Shown here piece by piece: positions 16,250 through 24,664 of a DNA stretch of 64,000 nt. The stretch's first letter is position 1; each line of letters begins with the position of its first letter. The notes beneath the pieces are model-generated. The model was given only the letters and a program-made list of their open reading frames with translations, had not been told where the DNA came from and searched no databases. The position numbers and the translations under genes were made by a program. Source of the DNA: Streptomyces sp. NBC_00190 (GTDB lineage Bacteria; Actinomycetota; Actinomycetes; Streptomycetales; Streptomycetaceae). The stretch is taken from the NCBI RefSeq assembly GCF_036203305.1, contig NZ_CP108131.1, positions 4,402,001 to 4,466,000 of the forward strand, in the 5' to 3' direction.

Positions 16250-19200
16250 TCACTCGGGGGTGTAGACGGTCTGGATCAGACGGTTGGACTGGCCCCTGCG
16301 GATGAGTACGCCGCGGCCGGCGGGCTGCTGGGAGGCGTACACCCCGGGGAACAGCTGGCCCTCGCTGCGGTCGCCGGCCATGACGACCGCCGAGGCTCCC
16401 GATTCGCGCAGGCCCTGCACCAGCGGCTCGTACATGCCGCGCGAGGCGCCCGCGACGCGGCGCGTCAGGACGAAGTGCAGGCCGATGTCCGCCGCCGACG
16501 GGATGAACGGCACGAACGGGGCGAGCGGCGACTGTCCCGCCGTGGTGAGTACGTCGTAGTCGTCGACGAGGACCACGATCCGCGGCCCGCCGCCCCAGCT
16601 GCCCGGCTCCAGGTCCTCCAGGGGGGCGCTGTCGTCGGGCAGCCGCCGGTCCAGCTCGGTGGCGATGCCCGCGGCCAGCCCGGCGCACATCTTGGTGTTG
16701 TACGCGTAGCCGCCGTTGAACTCCTCCGGGACCACACCGCGCAGGCTGCGCCGCGGGTCCATGATGGCGAAGACCAGCTCGTCCTCGCCGTACCGCTCGA
16801 TGAGGCCGCCGGCGATCGTCTTCAGCAGGTTCGTCTTGCCGCACTCGCTGTCACCCATGACCAGCAGGTGCTGGTCGTGCTGGAACAGGTCGAGGAGTAC
16901 GGGCGCCAGTGCGCTCTGGTCGAGGCCGATCGGCACCCGCTTCGGCTCGGCGACCGGGCCGGGCAGCAGGTGCGGCTCCAGCAGGTGCGGCAGCACCCGT
17001 ACCGGCTGGGCGGCGTCCCCGCTCCAGGTGGCGCGGATCGTGCGGGCCGTGCGCTCCAGGACCGCGCCGAGCTCGGAGGTGTCGCGGAGCCCGTCGGTAC
17101 GGGGCAGCGCCACCTGCGCGAAGAGCTTGCCGTCGGTGAGGACGCGGCCGGGCTCGTCGGGCGACAGGGTCTCGGCGAGCTTGCGCTCGATGCTGGACTC
17201 GCTGGGGTCGTTGAGGCGCAGTTCGACGCGGGTGCCGAAGTTCGACTGGGTGGCTATGCGGACGTCGTTCCAGCGGAGCATGCCCGCGACGACGTGGATG
17301 CCGTAGCCGCCGCCGCGCTTGAGGATGTCGACGACCGCGTCGTCGAGTTCCTCGAAGTCGTCGCGCAGCGCGCCGAAGCCGTCGATGACGAGGACGATCT
17401 CCGCGGAGGCCAGCTGCGGCAGCCGGCCGGCCGCGTGCAGGGTGCGCAGCTGCTCGACGGAGTCGATGCCGTGCTCGCGGAAGAGGTCCTCCCGGGTCGC
17501 CAGCATGTTCCGTACCTCTTCGACGGTCCGGGCCGCGCGCTCGCGGTCGGCGCGGCCCGCGATCCCGCCCACGTGCGGCAGGCCCGACAGGGCCTGGAGG
17601 CCGCCGCCGACGAGGTCGAGGCCGTAGACGCCGACCTCCTGCGGGGTGTGGGTCAGCGCGAGCGAGAGGACGAGGGTGCGCAGCAGGGTGGTCTTGCCGG
17701 ACTGCGGGCCGCCGATGAAGGCGGCGTGGCCGCCCGCGACGGTGAGGTCGAGGTACCACTCGCCCTGCCACTGCTTCGTCGGATCGTCGAGCAGGCCGAG
17801 CGGCACCATGAGCCGCCCCCGCCGCTTGGCGAGCTGCATTCCGCGCGCGCTCACGTCGAGGGGGCCGGCGACCGAGTCCAGGCTGACCGCGTCGGGCAGC
17901 GGCGGCAGCCAGATGCGGCGCACCTGGCCGGCGGCGTTCTCCAGCTGCTCGACGATGACGCCCATCTCGGTCGGCCCGGTCTCGCGGCGCCGGGCCGTGG
18001 GCTCCTGAGTGCCCGCGCTGTCGGGCTTGGACAGGGTGTTGAAGGCCTCGTACTCGAGGGCGAGGGGGCCGGTGTCCTCGTCTTCCGCGCGCTGTACGGG
18101 GCCCCGGTAGGCGCCGGAGACGTAGCTCGCCTTGAACCGCTCGTAGTGGCTGGTGTCGACCTTGAGGAAGCCGAAACCGGGCAGCGGCGGAAGGTGGAAG
18201 GCGTCCGTGGTGTCCAGGACCGTGCGGGACTCGTCGGCGGAGAAGGTGCGCAGGCCCAGGCGGTACGAGAGGTAGGTGTCCAGGCCCTTGAGCTTGCCGC
18301 CCTCGATGCGCTGGCTGGACAGCAGCAGGTGCACGCCGATGGAGCGGCCGATCCGGCCGATGGACAGGAACAGGTCGATGAAGTCGGGCTTGGCGGTGAG
18401 GAGTTCACCGAACTCGTCGATGACGACGAAGAGGTGCGGGAGCGGGTCCAGGTCGGGCCGGCGGTCGGCGCGCAGGGCGGCGTAGTCACCGATGTCGGCG
18501 ACGTTGCCCGCGTCCTTGAGGACCTGCTGGCGGCGCTTGACCTCGCCTGCGAGGGAGGCGTGGACGCGCTCGACGAGACCGGCCTGGTTCTCCAGGTTGG
18601 TGATGACTCCGGCGACGTGCGGCAGGTCGGCGAACGGCGCGAAGGTCGCACCGCCCTTGTAGTCGACGAGGACAAGGGCGAGGTCCTCCGGCGGGTGCGT
18701 GGCCACCAGGGCGAGGACGAGGGTGCGCAGCAGCTCGGACTTTCCCGAACCGGTGGCGCCGACGCACAGGCCGTGGGGGCCCATGCCCAGCTCGGAGGAT
18801 TCCTTCAGGTCCAGCAGCACGGGTTCGCGGGAGTCGCTGATGCCGATGGGCACGCGCAGGAAGGCGCGTTCGCCGCGCGGGGCCCACAGGCTCGCCAGGT
18901 CGAGGCGGGCCACGTCGTCGATGCCGAGCAGGTCGGCGAAGTCCACGGGGCCGGACAGCGGAGCGTCGATGAGGGACTCGGCGGACAGGCGCAGCGGGGC
19001 GAGCATCCGGGCCAGGCCCTCGGCGAAGGGGATGCCGACCTCGTCCACGATGCCGTGGGCGCTGACGGGCTCGTCCTCGCGCAGGTCCTCGATGAGCACC
19101 TGGTCGCCGTCGACGGTGATCCGTACGCCGACGTGTCCCGGTTCCTGGATCCGCTGTTCGAGCAGGTGCAGGACGGTGACGCCCATGTCGCGCAGGCCCA

Positions 19201-20224
19201 CCGCATCGTCGGGCCGGGGCAGTTCGACGGCGTCCTCGCCGTGTCCGTCGGTCACGACGAGCAGCCGGGACGTCATGGACAGGGCGTCCCTGCCGGACAG
19301 TCCGCGGCGCACCTCGGCGGCGTAGGAGGCGCGGCGGCGCAGTTCCGGGCCGATCTGCCGGGCGAGCTGGGCCGTGGAGGGGGCGATCCGGCGGGCGGCG
19401 ACGGGTCCGTCGAGCTGCTCGGTGTCGAGCAGGTGCGGCATCCACTTGGCCCACTCCCAGTCGGCGAGCCGGTCGCCGGGGACGGCCAGGGCGATGGCCA
19501 CGTCGTCGGGGGCGTGCAGGGCGGCGGCCTGGACCAGCAGGGCGCGGGCGACGCGCAGGCAGTCCTCGCGGGGGCCGACGACGCTGATGTTGCCGACGCG
19601 GTCGAGCGGGACGGTGAGCGGGAGTTCGGTACCGCTGCGGAACCGGGCGGTGAGCGCGGACGCCTCGTTGAGCATGAAGAGGTCGGGCGGCGTGAGGGCG
19701 GAGGAGCCCTGCTGGCCGATCTGCAGATCGCGTACGGGCATCTCGCCGGTGCCGACGCGCACGCGCAGGAAGTCGCCGTCGACGCGGCGTCGCTCCCACA
19801 GCCGGGCCGGGTCGCGGACGATGTCGTACAGGGCGTGCGGCGGCGGGTTCAGTACGTCGGCGTGCTCGCCGCGCGCACGTTCCTCGCCGGCGAGCTCCTC
19901 GCGCAGGTCCTCCAGGTGGGCGAGATAGGCCTCGCGCTGGGTACGGCGGGTGCGCTGGGCCTTGCCGCGCTGCGAGAAGAGGAGCGCGAGGGAGCCGACG
20001 ACGGTGACGACGAGGATCAGCGCGCCGAGCGCTGCGAACTGGCTGTTGCGGACGACCGTCATCATCACGACGGACGACATGACTCCCGCCACGGGCATCA
20101 GCGACATCGCGATGTTGCCCGCCTTGCCCTCGGGGAGGTTGGGCGGGGCCTCGATGGTGCGTGCGGCGGGGGCGGCCGGAGGTCTGACGGTCCTGGCCGG
20201 GCGGTGGATCAGTCGGGTGCTCAT
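16250..20224 (-). CDS. eccC: Type VII secretion motor ATPase EccC (single-chain)
   Basis: A 1324-residue FtsK/SpoIIIE-type ATPase, the energy source and substrate receptor of type VII secretion in the inner membrane. Two transmembrane helices lie at about 42-58 and 66-83. Three P-loop modules follow: GATGSGKS at 489-496 with LFVVIDEFGELL near 580, GGPQSGKT near 838, and GDSECGKT near 1122. EccCa and EccCb are thus fused in one chain, as is usual in Streptomyces. All three Walker A sites look intact. It sits in a minus-strand operon behind an EspI-like ATPase and EccD and before ESX-like substrates. Start ATG 20224 gives the expected cytosolic N-terminus. Confidence 0.95.
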   Translation of the reverse strand: MSTRLIHRPARTVRPPAAPAARTIEAPPNLPEGKAGNIAMSLMPVAGVMSSVVMMTVVRNSQFAALGALILVVTVVGSLALLFSQRGKAQRTRRTQREAYLAHLEDLREELAGEERARGEHADVLNPPPHALYDIVRDPARLWERRRVDGDFLRVRVGTGEMPVRDLQIGQQGSSALTPPDLFMLNEASALTARFRSGTELPLTVPLDRVGNISVVGPREDCLRVARALLVQAAALHAPDDVAIALAVPGDRLADWEWAKWMPHLLDTEQLDGPVAARRIAPSTAQLARQIGPELRRRASYAAEVRRGLSGRDALSMTSRLLVVTDGHGEDAVELPRPDDAVGLRDMGVTVLHLLEQRIQEPGHVGVRITVDGDQVLIEDLREDEPVSAHGIVDEVGIPFAEGLARMLAPLRLSAESLIDAPLSGPVDFADLLGIDDVARLDLASLWAPRGERAFLRVPIGISDSREPVLLDLKESSELGMGPHGLCVGATGSGKSELLRTLVLALVATHPPEDLALVLVDYKGGATFAPFADLPHVAGVITNLENQAGLVERVHASLAGEVKRRQQVLKDAGNVADIGDYAALRADRRPDLDPLPHLFVVIDEFGELLTAKPDFIDLFLSIGRIGRSIGVHLLLSSQRIEGGKLKGLDTYLSYRLGLRTFSADESRTVLDTTDAFHLPPLPGFGFLKVDTSHYERFKASYVSGAYRGPVQRAEDEDTGPLALEYEAFNTLSKPDSAGTQEPTARRRETGPTEMGVIVEQLENAAGQVRRIWLPPLPDAVSLDSVAGPLDVSARGMQLAKRRGRLMVPLGLLDDPTKQWQGEWYLDLTVAGGHAAFIGGPQSGKTTLLRTLVLSLALTHTPQEVGVYGLDLVGGGLQALSGLPHVGGIAGRADRERAARTVEEVRNMLATREDLFREHGIDSVEQLRTLHAAGRLPQLASAEIVLVIDGFGALRDDFEELDDAVVDILKRGGGYGIHVVAGMLRWNDVRIATQSNFGTRVELRLNDPSESSIERKLAETLSPDEPGRVLTDGKLFAQVALPRTDGLRDTSELGAVLERTARTIRATWSGDAAQPVRVLPHLLEPHLLPGPVAEPKRVPIGLDQSALAPVLLDLFQHDQHLLVMGDSECGKTNLLKTIAGGLIERYGEDELVFAIMDPRRSLRGVVPEEFNGGYAYNTKMCAGLAAGIATELDRRLPDDSAPLEDLEPGSWGGGPRIVVLVDDYDVLTTAGQSPLAPFVPFIPSAADIGLHFVLTRRVAGASRGMYEPLVQGLRESGASAVVMAGDRSEGQLFPGVYASQQPAGRGVLIRRGQSNRLIQTVYTPE

Positions 20225-20279
20225 CGTCGTCGTTCGCCAATCACGATCGGTCGCGTCACGGTCGGGCTCGGCATCTCGG

Positions 20280-21494
20280 TCAGTGGCGCTTCTGGGAGAG
20301 CTGGAAGACCTCGGCGGCGAGCCGGGTGGCGGTCTGCCTGGTCGAGTGGGCGAGCAGTTCGGTACGGATGGGGCCGCCGGCCGCCAGGTGGCGGTCGTAC
20401 GGCAGGACGTGGACGCCCGCCCCGGTGGCCTGGAGGGTGCGGACCGCCTCGGCGAGGTCGATTCCCGGGTGCGGCGCCTGCTCGGTGAGCACGACGACCG
20501 TGCCGGCGATCACGTGCGGGGGCAGGCCCTGCATCCACTGGAGGACCGCGTACGTGCTGGCGACGCCGTCCAGGGTGGCGGGGGTGGTCAGGACGCGGGC
20601 CTGGGAGGCGGAGAGCGCGACACGGGCGACCTCGGCGGGCAGCGTCTCGCAGTCGACGACGGTCACGCCGAAGTAGCGGCGGAGCGCGACCATGGCCCGC
20701 TCGTAGGACCGCAGGTCGAGCATCGCGCCGATCTGGCCCTGGCTGCCGGGCAGCAGCCAGGCGTTGTCGCGGAGCTGGACGAGGTAGCCGGTGATGTCGA
20801 GCAGCGACATCTGGGGTTCGACGATGTCCGCGACGTCGCCGGTCGTCCAGCGCAGTGTCTCGGCGCCGAGGCGGATCGGCAGCGAGCCGAGGGCCGGGTC
20901 GGCCTCGACGAAGAGGACGGGGTCCTGCCGGTAGTGGGCGTACGTGGTGCCGAGCAGGGCCGCGATGGTGGACTTGCCGGCGCCGCCGCGGATGGAGGTG
21001 ACGGCGATCTGGCGGCCGGTGGTCACGGGCTGCTGGAGCAGCTCGGCCGCGCGGGTGGCCTCGGCGACCTCGCGGGAGGCGGATGAGGAAACGGTTCGCC
21101 GTATGGCGCGTACGGCGCGGGCGGCGAAGGGCTCACCGCGCCGGGGCCCGCGGACCGCCCCGGCGAGGTTCTTGTCGACGGCGGGCCGGGAGTCGGGCGT
21201 ACGGACCCCCTGGGCGCCGGGGGGCGCCGACTGCGGCGGGAACTGCCCCTGGGGGTACCCGTGGCCGGGGGCGGGCTGCGGTACGTGGCCCTGCGCCGGG
21301 CCGGGCTGCGGGGCGGCCGGGCCCGGGGTACCGGGGGCCTGCGGGGGCACGCCGGAACCCGGGGCTCCGGCCGGGCCCTGGGCCGACGGCTGCGCGGGCT
21401 GCTGGGCGCCGGGGCCCTGCTGGGCGCCCTGCGCCGGGGAGCCGGCCCTCAGGTCGCGCAGGACATCGCCCTGCCAGTTGTCTTCGTTCGGCAT
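20280..21494 (-). CDS. EspI/MinD-like ATPase with Pro-rich N-terminus
   Basis: A 404-residue protein. Residues 1-110 are rich in Pro, Gln, Gly and Ala; the rest is a SIMIBI (MinD/ParA-like) ATPase with deviant P-loop SIRGGAGKST (167-176), FVEADPALGSLP and a C-terminal domain ending QLSQKRH. The combination of disordered Pro-rich head and MinD-like domain inside a T7SS cluster recalls mycobacterial EspI, which modulates secretion when ATP is low; the functional transfer is inference. I start it at ATG 21494 (MPNEDNWQGDVLRDL), since the longer frame upstream runs back into the eccD gene. It follows eccD by 61 bases and precedes eccC by 55 bases. Confidence 0.85.
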   Translation of the reverse strand: MPNEDNWQGDVLRDLRAGSPAQGAQQGPGAQQPAQPSAQGPAGAPGSGVPPQAPGTPGPAAPQPGPAQGHVPQPAPGHGYPQGQFPPQSAPPGAQGVRTPDSRPAVDKNLAGAVRGPRRGEPFAARAVRAIRRTVSSSASREVAEATRAAELLQQPVTTGRQIAVTSIRGGAGKSTIAALLGTTYAHYRQDPVLFVEADPALGSLPIRLGAETLRWTTGDVADIVEPQMSLLDITGYLVQLRDNAWLLPGSQGQIGAMLDLRSYERAMVALRRYFGVTVVDCETLPAEVARVALSASQARVLTTPATLDGVASTYAVLQWMQGLPPHVIAGTVVVLTEQAPHPGIDLAEAVRTLQATGAGVHVLPYDRHLAAGGPIRTELLAHSTRQTATRLAAEVFQLSQKRH

Positions 21495-21555
21495 GTCTGC
21501 CCCTGCCCCTCTTCTTCCGACCTGCTGCCCCGCCCGGAGCCGCCTGCGCTTTGAC

Positions 21556-22911
21556 TCAGAACTTGTTGAGCAGTTGCCCGTACACGCCGAACACCCCGAC
21601 GGCGAGCGGGAAGAGCCCCACCATGCCGACCGATTCGATGAGGTCGGCGGTGCGCCGCAGCCGGACCTGCACGTGCTCCGGCGGCTGCACCGCGAGGACG
21701 AGCAGCGGCAGCAGCGCCGCCACACCCAGGACGGCGAGCGGTCCGGTGCCCCCGGCGTGCTCGGTCCACAGCATCACGAGGCGTACGACGAGCAGGGCCG
21801 CGGCGGCGACCAGCGCGACGACCTCGGCGACCAGCGGGTAGGCCCGCGCCCTCGACAGCAGCACCACGGCGACGAGCGCGGGGAGCGCCACCGTCCAGAC
21901 GCTGGGCTTCTCGGCGAGGGTCAGCAGCCAGCCGGCGGCCGCCGCCGAGATCGCGGTGGCGATCGTCGCGAGGGAGAGCCCGCGGTGCGTCGCGGCGAGC
22001 GCGTTGCCCACCTCGTGGCGGCTGACGGAGGTACCGCCGGAGCGCCGGTCGTCGAGCGCGGTGAGCCCGGAGGCCATCAGGGCGAGCCGTGGCAGCAGAC
22101 CGAGCAGCACCACGGAGAACAGGACCACGACCGCGCCGAGCCGGGCCGGATCGCCCTGGACGGCTGCGACGGCCTCCCACACGGCGGTGATCACGGCCGT
22201 GGCCACGGCGCCGATGAGTCCGCCGCGGCCGAGCGGCGAGAAGTAGCCGAGCAGCACCAGCGTCAGGATGACCGAGCCCGCGACGGCGGCGAGCCGTGCG
22301 ATTCCCGGCCAGTGGTGGGCGTCCGCGGCGGTCCACGCGGTGAGGACGCCCAGGCTGCCGGAGGCGAGCAGGAGGGCGGTCGCCAGGCCTCGGTTGGCCT
22401 GCCCGATCCGGGCGACGAGCGCGCCGGCCGCCATCAGGACGAGCGTGACGACCGTGAGGGCGCCGGCCAGGGCGTCCAGGGCGAACTCGCGGCGGGCGAG
22501 CAGCCCGGCGGTCACCATGAAGGCCACGGTCGCCACCCCCGCGCTGCCCCGCCGGGCGGCGGGACGCCAGCGCCAGGACTGCAGATCGAGGTCGTCGGCC
22601 ACCAGGTCGGTGACGTCGTGGACCACGGGGGCGGGCGGCGCGGAGTGGGTCCGGACGAGCCGCAGGACGGCGCCGTCGGATATCCCGGCCGACGCGAGGG
22701 TGCTGTCGTGCGGCAGCGCGGAGCCGTCCGACGTGATCAGCTGACGGGTCAACGGGCGTGCCGCGGCCCGGTCGTCGAGCAGATGCAGGATGTCGGGGAG
22801 CAGCTGCCCGATCGGAGTGTCGGAAGGCAGGACTATGTCGGCCCGACGCCGCTCGCCGATCAGGGTCACCCGGCTCAATTGCGCCCGGGAAGTCGTTGCT
22901 GTGCTCACCAC
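21556..22911 (-). CDS. eccD: Type VII secretion integral membrane protein EccD
   Basis: A 451-residue membrane component of the T7SS pore. The first ~95 residues form a ubiquitin-like (YukD) domain: SRVTLIGERRRADIVLPSDTPIGQLLPDILHLL...LRLVRTHS. About eleven hydrophobic segments follow from residue ~118 to the end, many with GALVARIGQ, LLGYFSPLGRGGLIGAV and LPALVAVVLLSRARAYPLVAEVV motifs typical of EccD. It starts at ATG 22911 and is separated by 109 bases from the upstream small membrane protein. EccD normally works with EccB, EccC and EccE; only EccC is encoded nearby. Confidence 0.92.
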   Translation of the reverse strand: MVSTATTSRAQLSRVTLIGERRRADIVLPSDTPIGQLLPDILHLLDDRAAARPLTRQLITSDGSALPHDSTLASAGISDGAVLRLVRTHSAPPAPVVHDVTDLVADDLDLQSWRWRPAARRGSAGVATVAFMVTAGLLARREFALDALAGALTVVTLVLMAAGALVARIGQANRGLATALLLASGSLGVLTAWTAADAHHWPGIARLAAVAGSVILTLVLLGYFSPLGRGGLIGAVATAVITAVWEAVAAVQGDPARLGAVVVLFSVVLLGLLPRLALMASGLTALDDRRSGGTSVSRHEVGNALAATHRGLSLATIATAISAAAAGWLLTLAEKPSVWTVALPALVAVVLLSRARAYPLVAEVVALVAAAALLVVRLVMLWTEHAGGTGPLAVLGVAALLPLLVLAVQPPEHVQVRLRRTADLIESVGMVGLFPLAVGVFGVYGQLLNKF

Positions 22912-23020
22912 TTACGGGAACCTATCATCGCGGGATTGCGACCTTTCGGGGCCAAGGGGGACGTAGCTCTGCTGCCGGACTGTGAAATCTGCCGGATCTC
23001 CACGCGTTCTGCTTCCGTCC

Positions 23021-23434
23021 CTACGACTGCGACGGCTTGGGCGACTTGGGCGCGTGCGAGGAGTGCGGCGCCGTCGGCGAAGCCGGGGACGTCGGCGATT
23101 GCTTCGGCGGCTTCGGCGATTTCGAGGGTGCCGTGGACGGTGCCGTCGACGGTGACGGCTTCCCGGACTGCTGCACCGGACTCAGTTGCTGCTGCTGTTG
23201 CTGTTGTTGCTTCTGCTGCTCGGCCTTCTGCTTTGCGAGCGTGTGCTGGATGAAGGACCATCCGACGCAACCCGCGCACAGGACAGCCGCGATGGCGATG
23301 CCCGCGAACAGCTTCCCGAGCCGCTCGTCCGCCGTGCGCCGCGCCCGCTGCGCGCCGAACAGCAGCGCGTCCCTCATCCGGCGGCGGCGTACCGCCACCG
23401 ACTCCAGAAGCTGGCTGTCGTAGTCCCGTGCCAT
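23021..23434 (-). CDS. Single-pass membrane protein with Gln-run and Ser/Pro tail, first gene of T7SS operon
   Basis: A 137-residue protein: a basic cytosolic head (MARDYDSQLLESVAVRRRRMRDALLFGAQRARRTADERLG), one transmembrane helix (about 41-64, KLFAGIAIAAVLCAGCVGWSFIQHTLA), a run of eight glutamines and a low-complexity Ser/Pro/Thr/Lys tail that would lie outside. I do not recognise a named family, but similar proteins accompany Streptomyces ESX loci; the short head plus single helix superficially recalls the N-terminus of EccB, though the periplasmic EccB domain is absent. Its position at the head of the operon suggests a structural or regulatory role in the secretion complex. Confidence 0.7.
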   Translation of the reverse strand: MARDYDSQLLESVAVRRRRMRDALLFGAQRARRTADERLGKLFAGIAIAAVLCAGCVGWSFIQHTLAKQKAEQQKQQQQQQQQLSPVQQSGKPSPSTAPSTAPSKSPKPPKQSPTSPASPTAPHSSHAPKSPKPSQS

Positions 23435-23735
23435 CCGTCGTCCGTCGCCTCAGTCTCGGCTCGTCGTGCGCCAACAACCGCTCCGGGGCGCGGCCGTCCG
23501 CGCGCGGTATGCGAAGCCCCCTGCTTTTTGCCTCTGCAACATAGAGCATGGACGGCCGTCGAGCACACCCAGGTCCGCCGCGTCCCACGTCGCGGATCCG
23601 GTGCGGCGGCGAGCGCGGTGACCGGGCGTCAGTCCTCGGTCAGTGCAGCGTCAGGGTGCCCTGTTTGTATCGCCAGGCATACCGAATGTCGCTGGGCGGT
23701 ACGTGTCGCCCCTCACCGGAGGCGGGTGGACCGGG
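23435..23735. other. Intergenic region between the T7SS operon and the carrier-protein gene
   Basis: About 300 bases between divergent genes. I see no convincing ORF, hairpin or repeat; it presumably holds the promoter of the T7SS operon on the minus strand. Confidence 0.4.
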
Positions 23736-24122
23736 ATGCCGGAACCCTTGAGTGTCGGCCTGCGGCTGCGCGAGCTGCCCAAGGCGGAATTGCGCGACGC
23801 GCTGGAAGCCCTCGTCGTCACCCGGTTCAAGCGGGTGTTGCTGATGGGTGACGACGAGGAGTTGGCGCTCGACGCCAGTTACTTCGATCTGGGGCTGACC
23901 TCCTTGCGCCTCGCCGAGCTGCGCAAGGGCCTGGAGGACGCCCTCGGCATCGAGATCGACGCGACCGTGCTCTTCAACAAACCGACGGTCGAGGAGCCCG
24001 TGGGCCATCTCGGCGCGAAGCTGTCCGCCACGGGCGGCGACCCGCCGCCGCTGATGAGAAGGGCCGCGAGAAGGGTGCGCTGTCTCGCCCCGGGAATTCC
24101 GTGGAATTGGCTTTCCTGCTGA
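23736..24122 (+). pseudogene. Acyl/peptidyl carrier protein gene with rearranged 3' end
   Basis: The 128-codon frame starts at ATG 23736 (MPEPLSVGLRLRELPKAELRDALEALV). Residues 17-92 form a phosphopantetheine-binding carrier domain: the helix II motif DLGLTSLRLAELR with attachment Ser56, then LGIEIDATVLFNKPTVEEPVGHL, as in carrier domains of NRPS/PKS enzymes. The carrier fold itself looks complete. From about residue 103 on (PPPLMRRAARRVRCL...) the frame is the antisense of a truncated SARP regulator gene, so the natural 3' end has been replaced. No adenylation, ketosynthase or other partner enzyme is nearby. It could make a functional free-standing carrier with a foreign tail, or be dead debris. 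Confidence 0.65.
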
Positions 24123-24154
24123 TAGCCGACCGCGCCGAGTATTCGAAACCTCAT
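24043..24154 (-). pseudogene. Truncated SARP/AfsR-type regulator (first ~36 codons)
   Basis: ATG 24154 has a strong ribosome binding site (AAGGAG about nine bases upstream) and opens MRFRILGAVGYQQESQFHGIPGARQRTLLAALLISGG, the unmistakable N-terminus of a SARP-family DNA-binding domain. After about residue 36-38 the similarity stops and the frame continues as antisense of the carrier-protein gene. The DNA-binding recognition helix and the BTAD domain are missing, so the gene is dead. The junction is near 24040-24050. Confidence 0.7.
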
Positions 24155-24664
24155 TGGCTTGATTCTCCTTACGCGTGCTCTGCATGGGCATATCCTCGGC
24201 GGACCGACGGTCTCATGGGGGGGAGTGGCCCGCGTCACCGGTAGTTGCGCCTTACATCTGGGGATTCACGCTTGATTTCAAGATTGCCACGAAACTTCGC
24301 GGTCGAGGCAGGGGCTTTGTCGTTGGTCGACGGTTATCCGCCAGTGGAATGATCAACTCCCCGAAGGTTTGGGTGTATTTGGGGTAAATTCAGGGGTGGA
24401 TTAACCGTCGGTGCAGGTGTCCGTCGGCCGGTGCGCGCCCACCGTACCCGCACCGTGAACCAGGTGCGCCGATCGTCGGGCCGGGAATGCAGAATGGGCA
24501 TCCGGTAACCTCCCCGGCAAGAAAGCGGAGGTCGGGGACAAGGTCGGGTGGCGTTTGGCCGGAACTGTTCATTACCTCGGACGTAATTGACGTGACGACC
24601 AGGACGGGCGGAAGGTGACTGCCCGTTGTAATACCGGTTGAGCAAGCACGACTGGAGTCCTGGG
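24155..24664. other. Non-coding region between SARP remnant and MFS gene
   Basis: About 510 bases with markedly lower GC than the surroundings (for instance 24265-24410) and no supported gene. It should contain the original promoter of the SARP gene and the promoter of the MFS transporter; I could not identify clear SARP direct repeats or -35/-10 pairs. Confidence 0.4.

Noticed and set aside
15755..20488. A 1577-codon plus-strand open frame antisense to eccC and its neighbours
   Set aside because: Composition is low-complexity Gly/Ala/Arg/Val with no domain; eccC on the other strand has three intact P-loops. It is a GC-skew shadow.
23162..23225. CTG/TTG-rich stretch resembling a trinucleotide repeat
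   Set aside because: It is simply the codons of the glutamine run in the small T7SS membrane protein.
24175..24387. A 70-codon plus-strand frame between the SARP remnant and the MFS gene
   Set aside because: No ribosome binding site, no similarity and no Streptomyces-like codon usage; the region is better read as regulatory or eroded.
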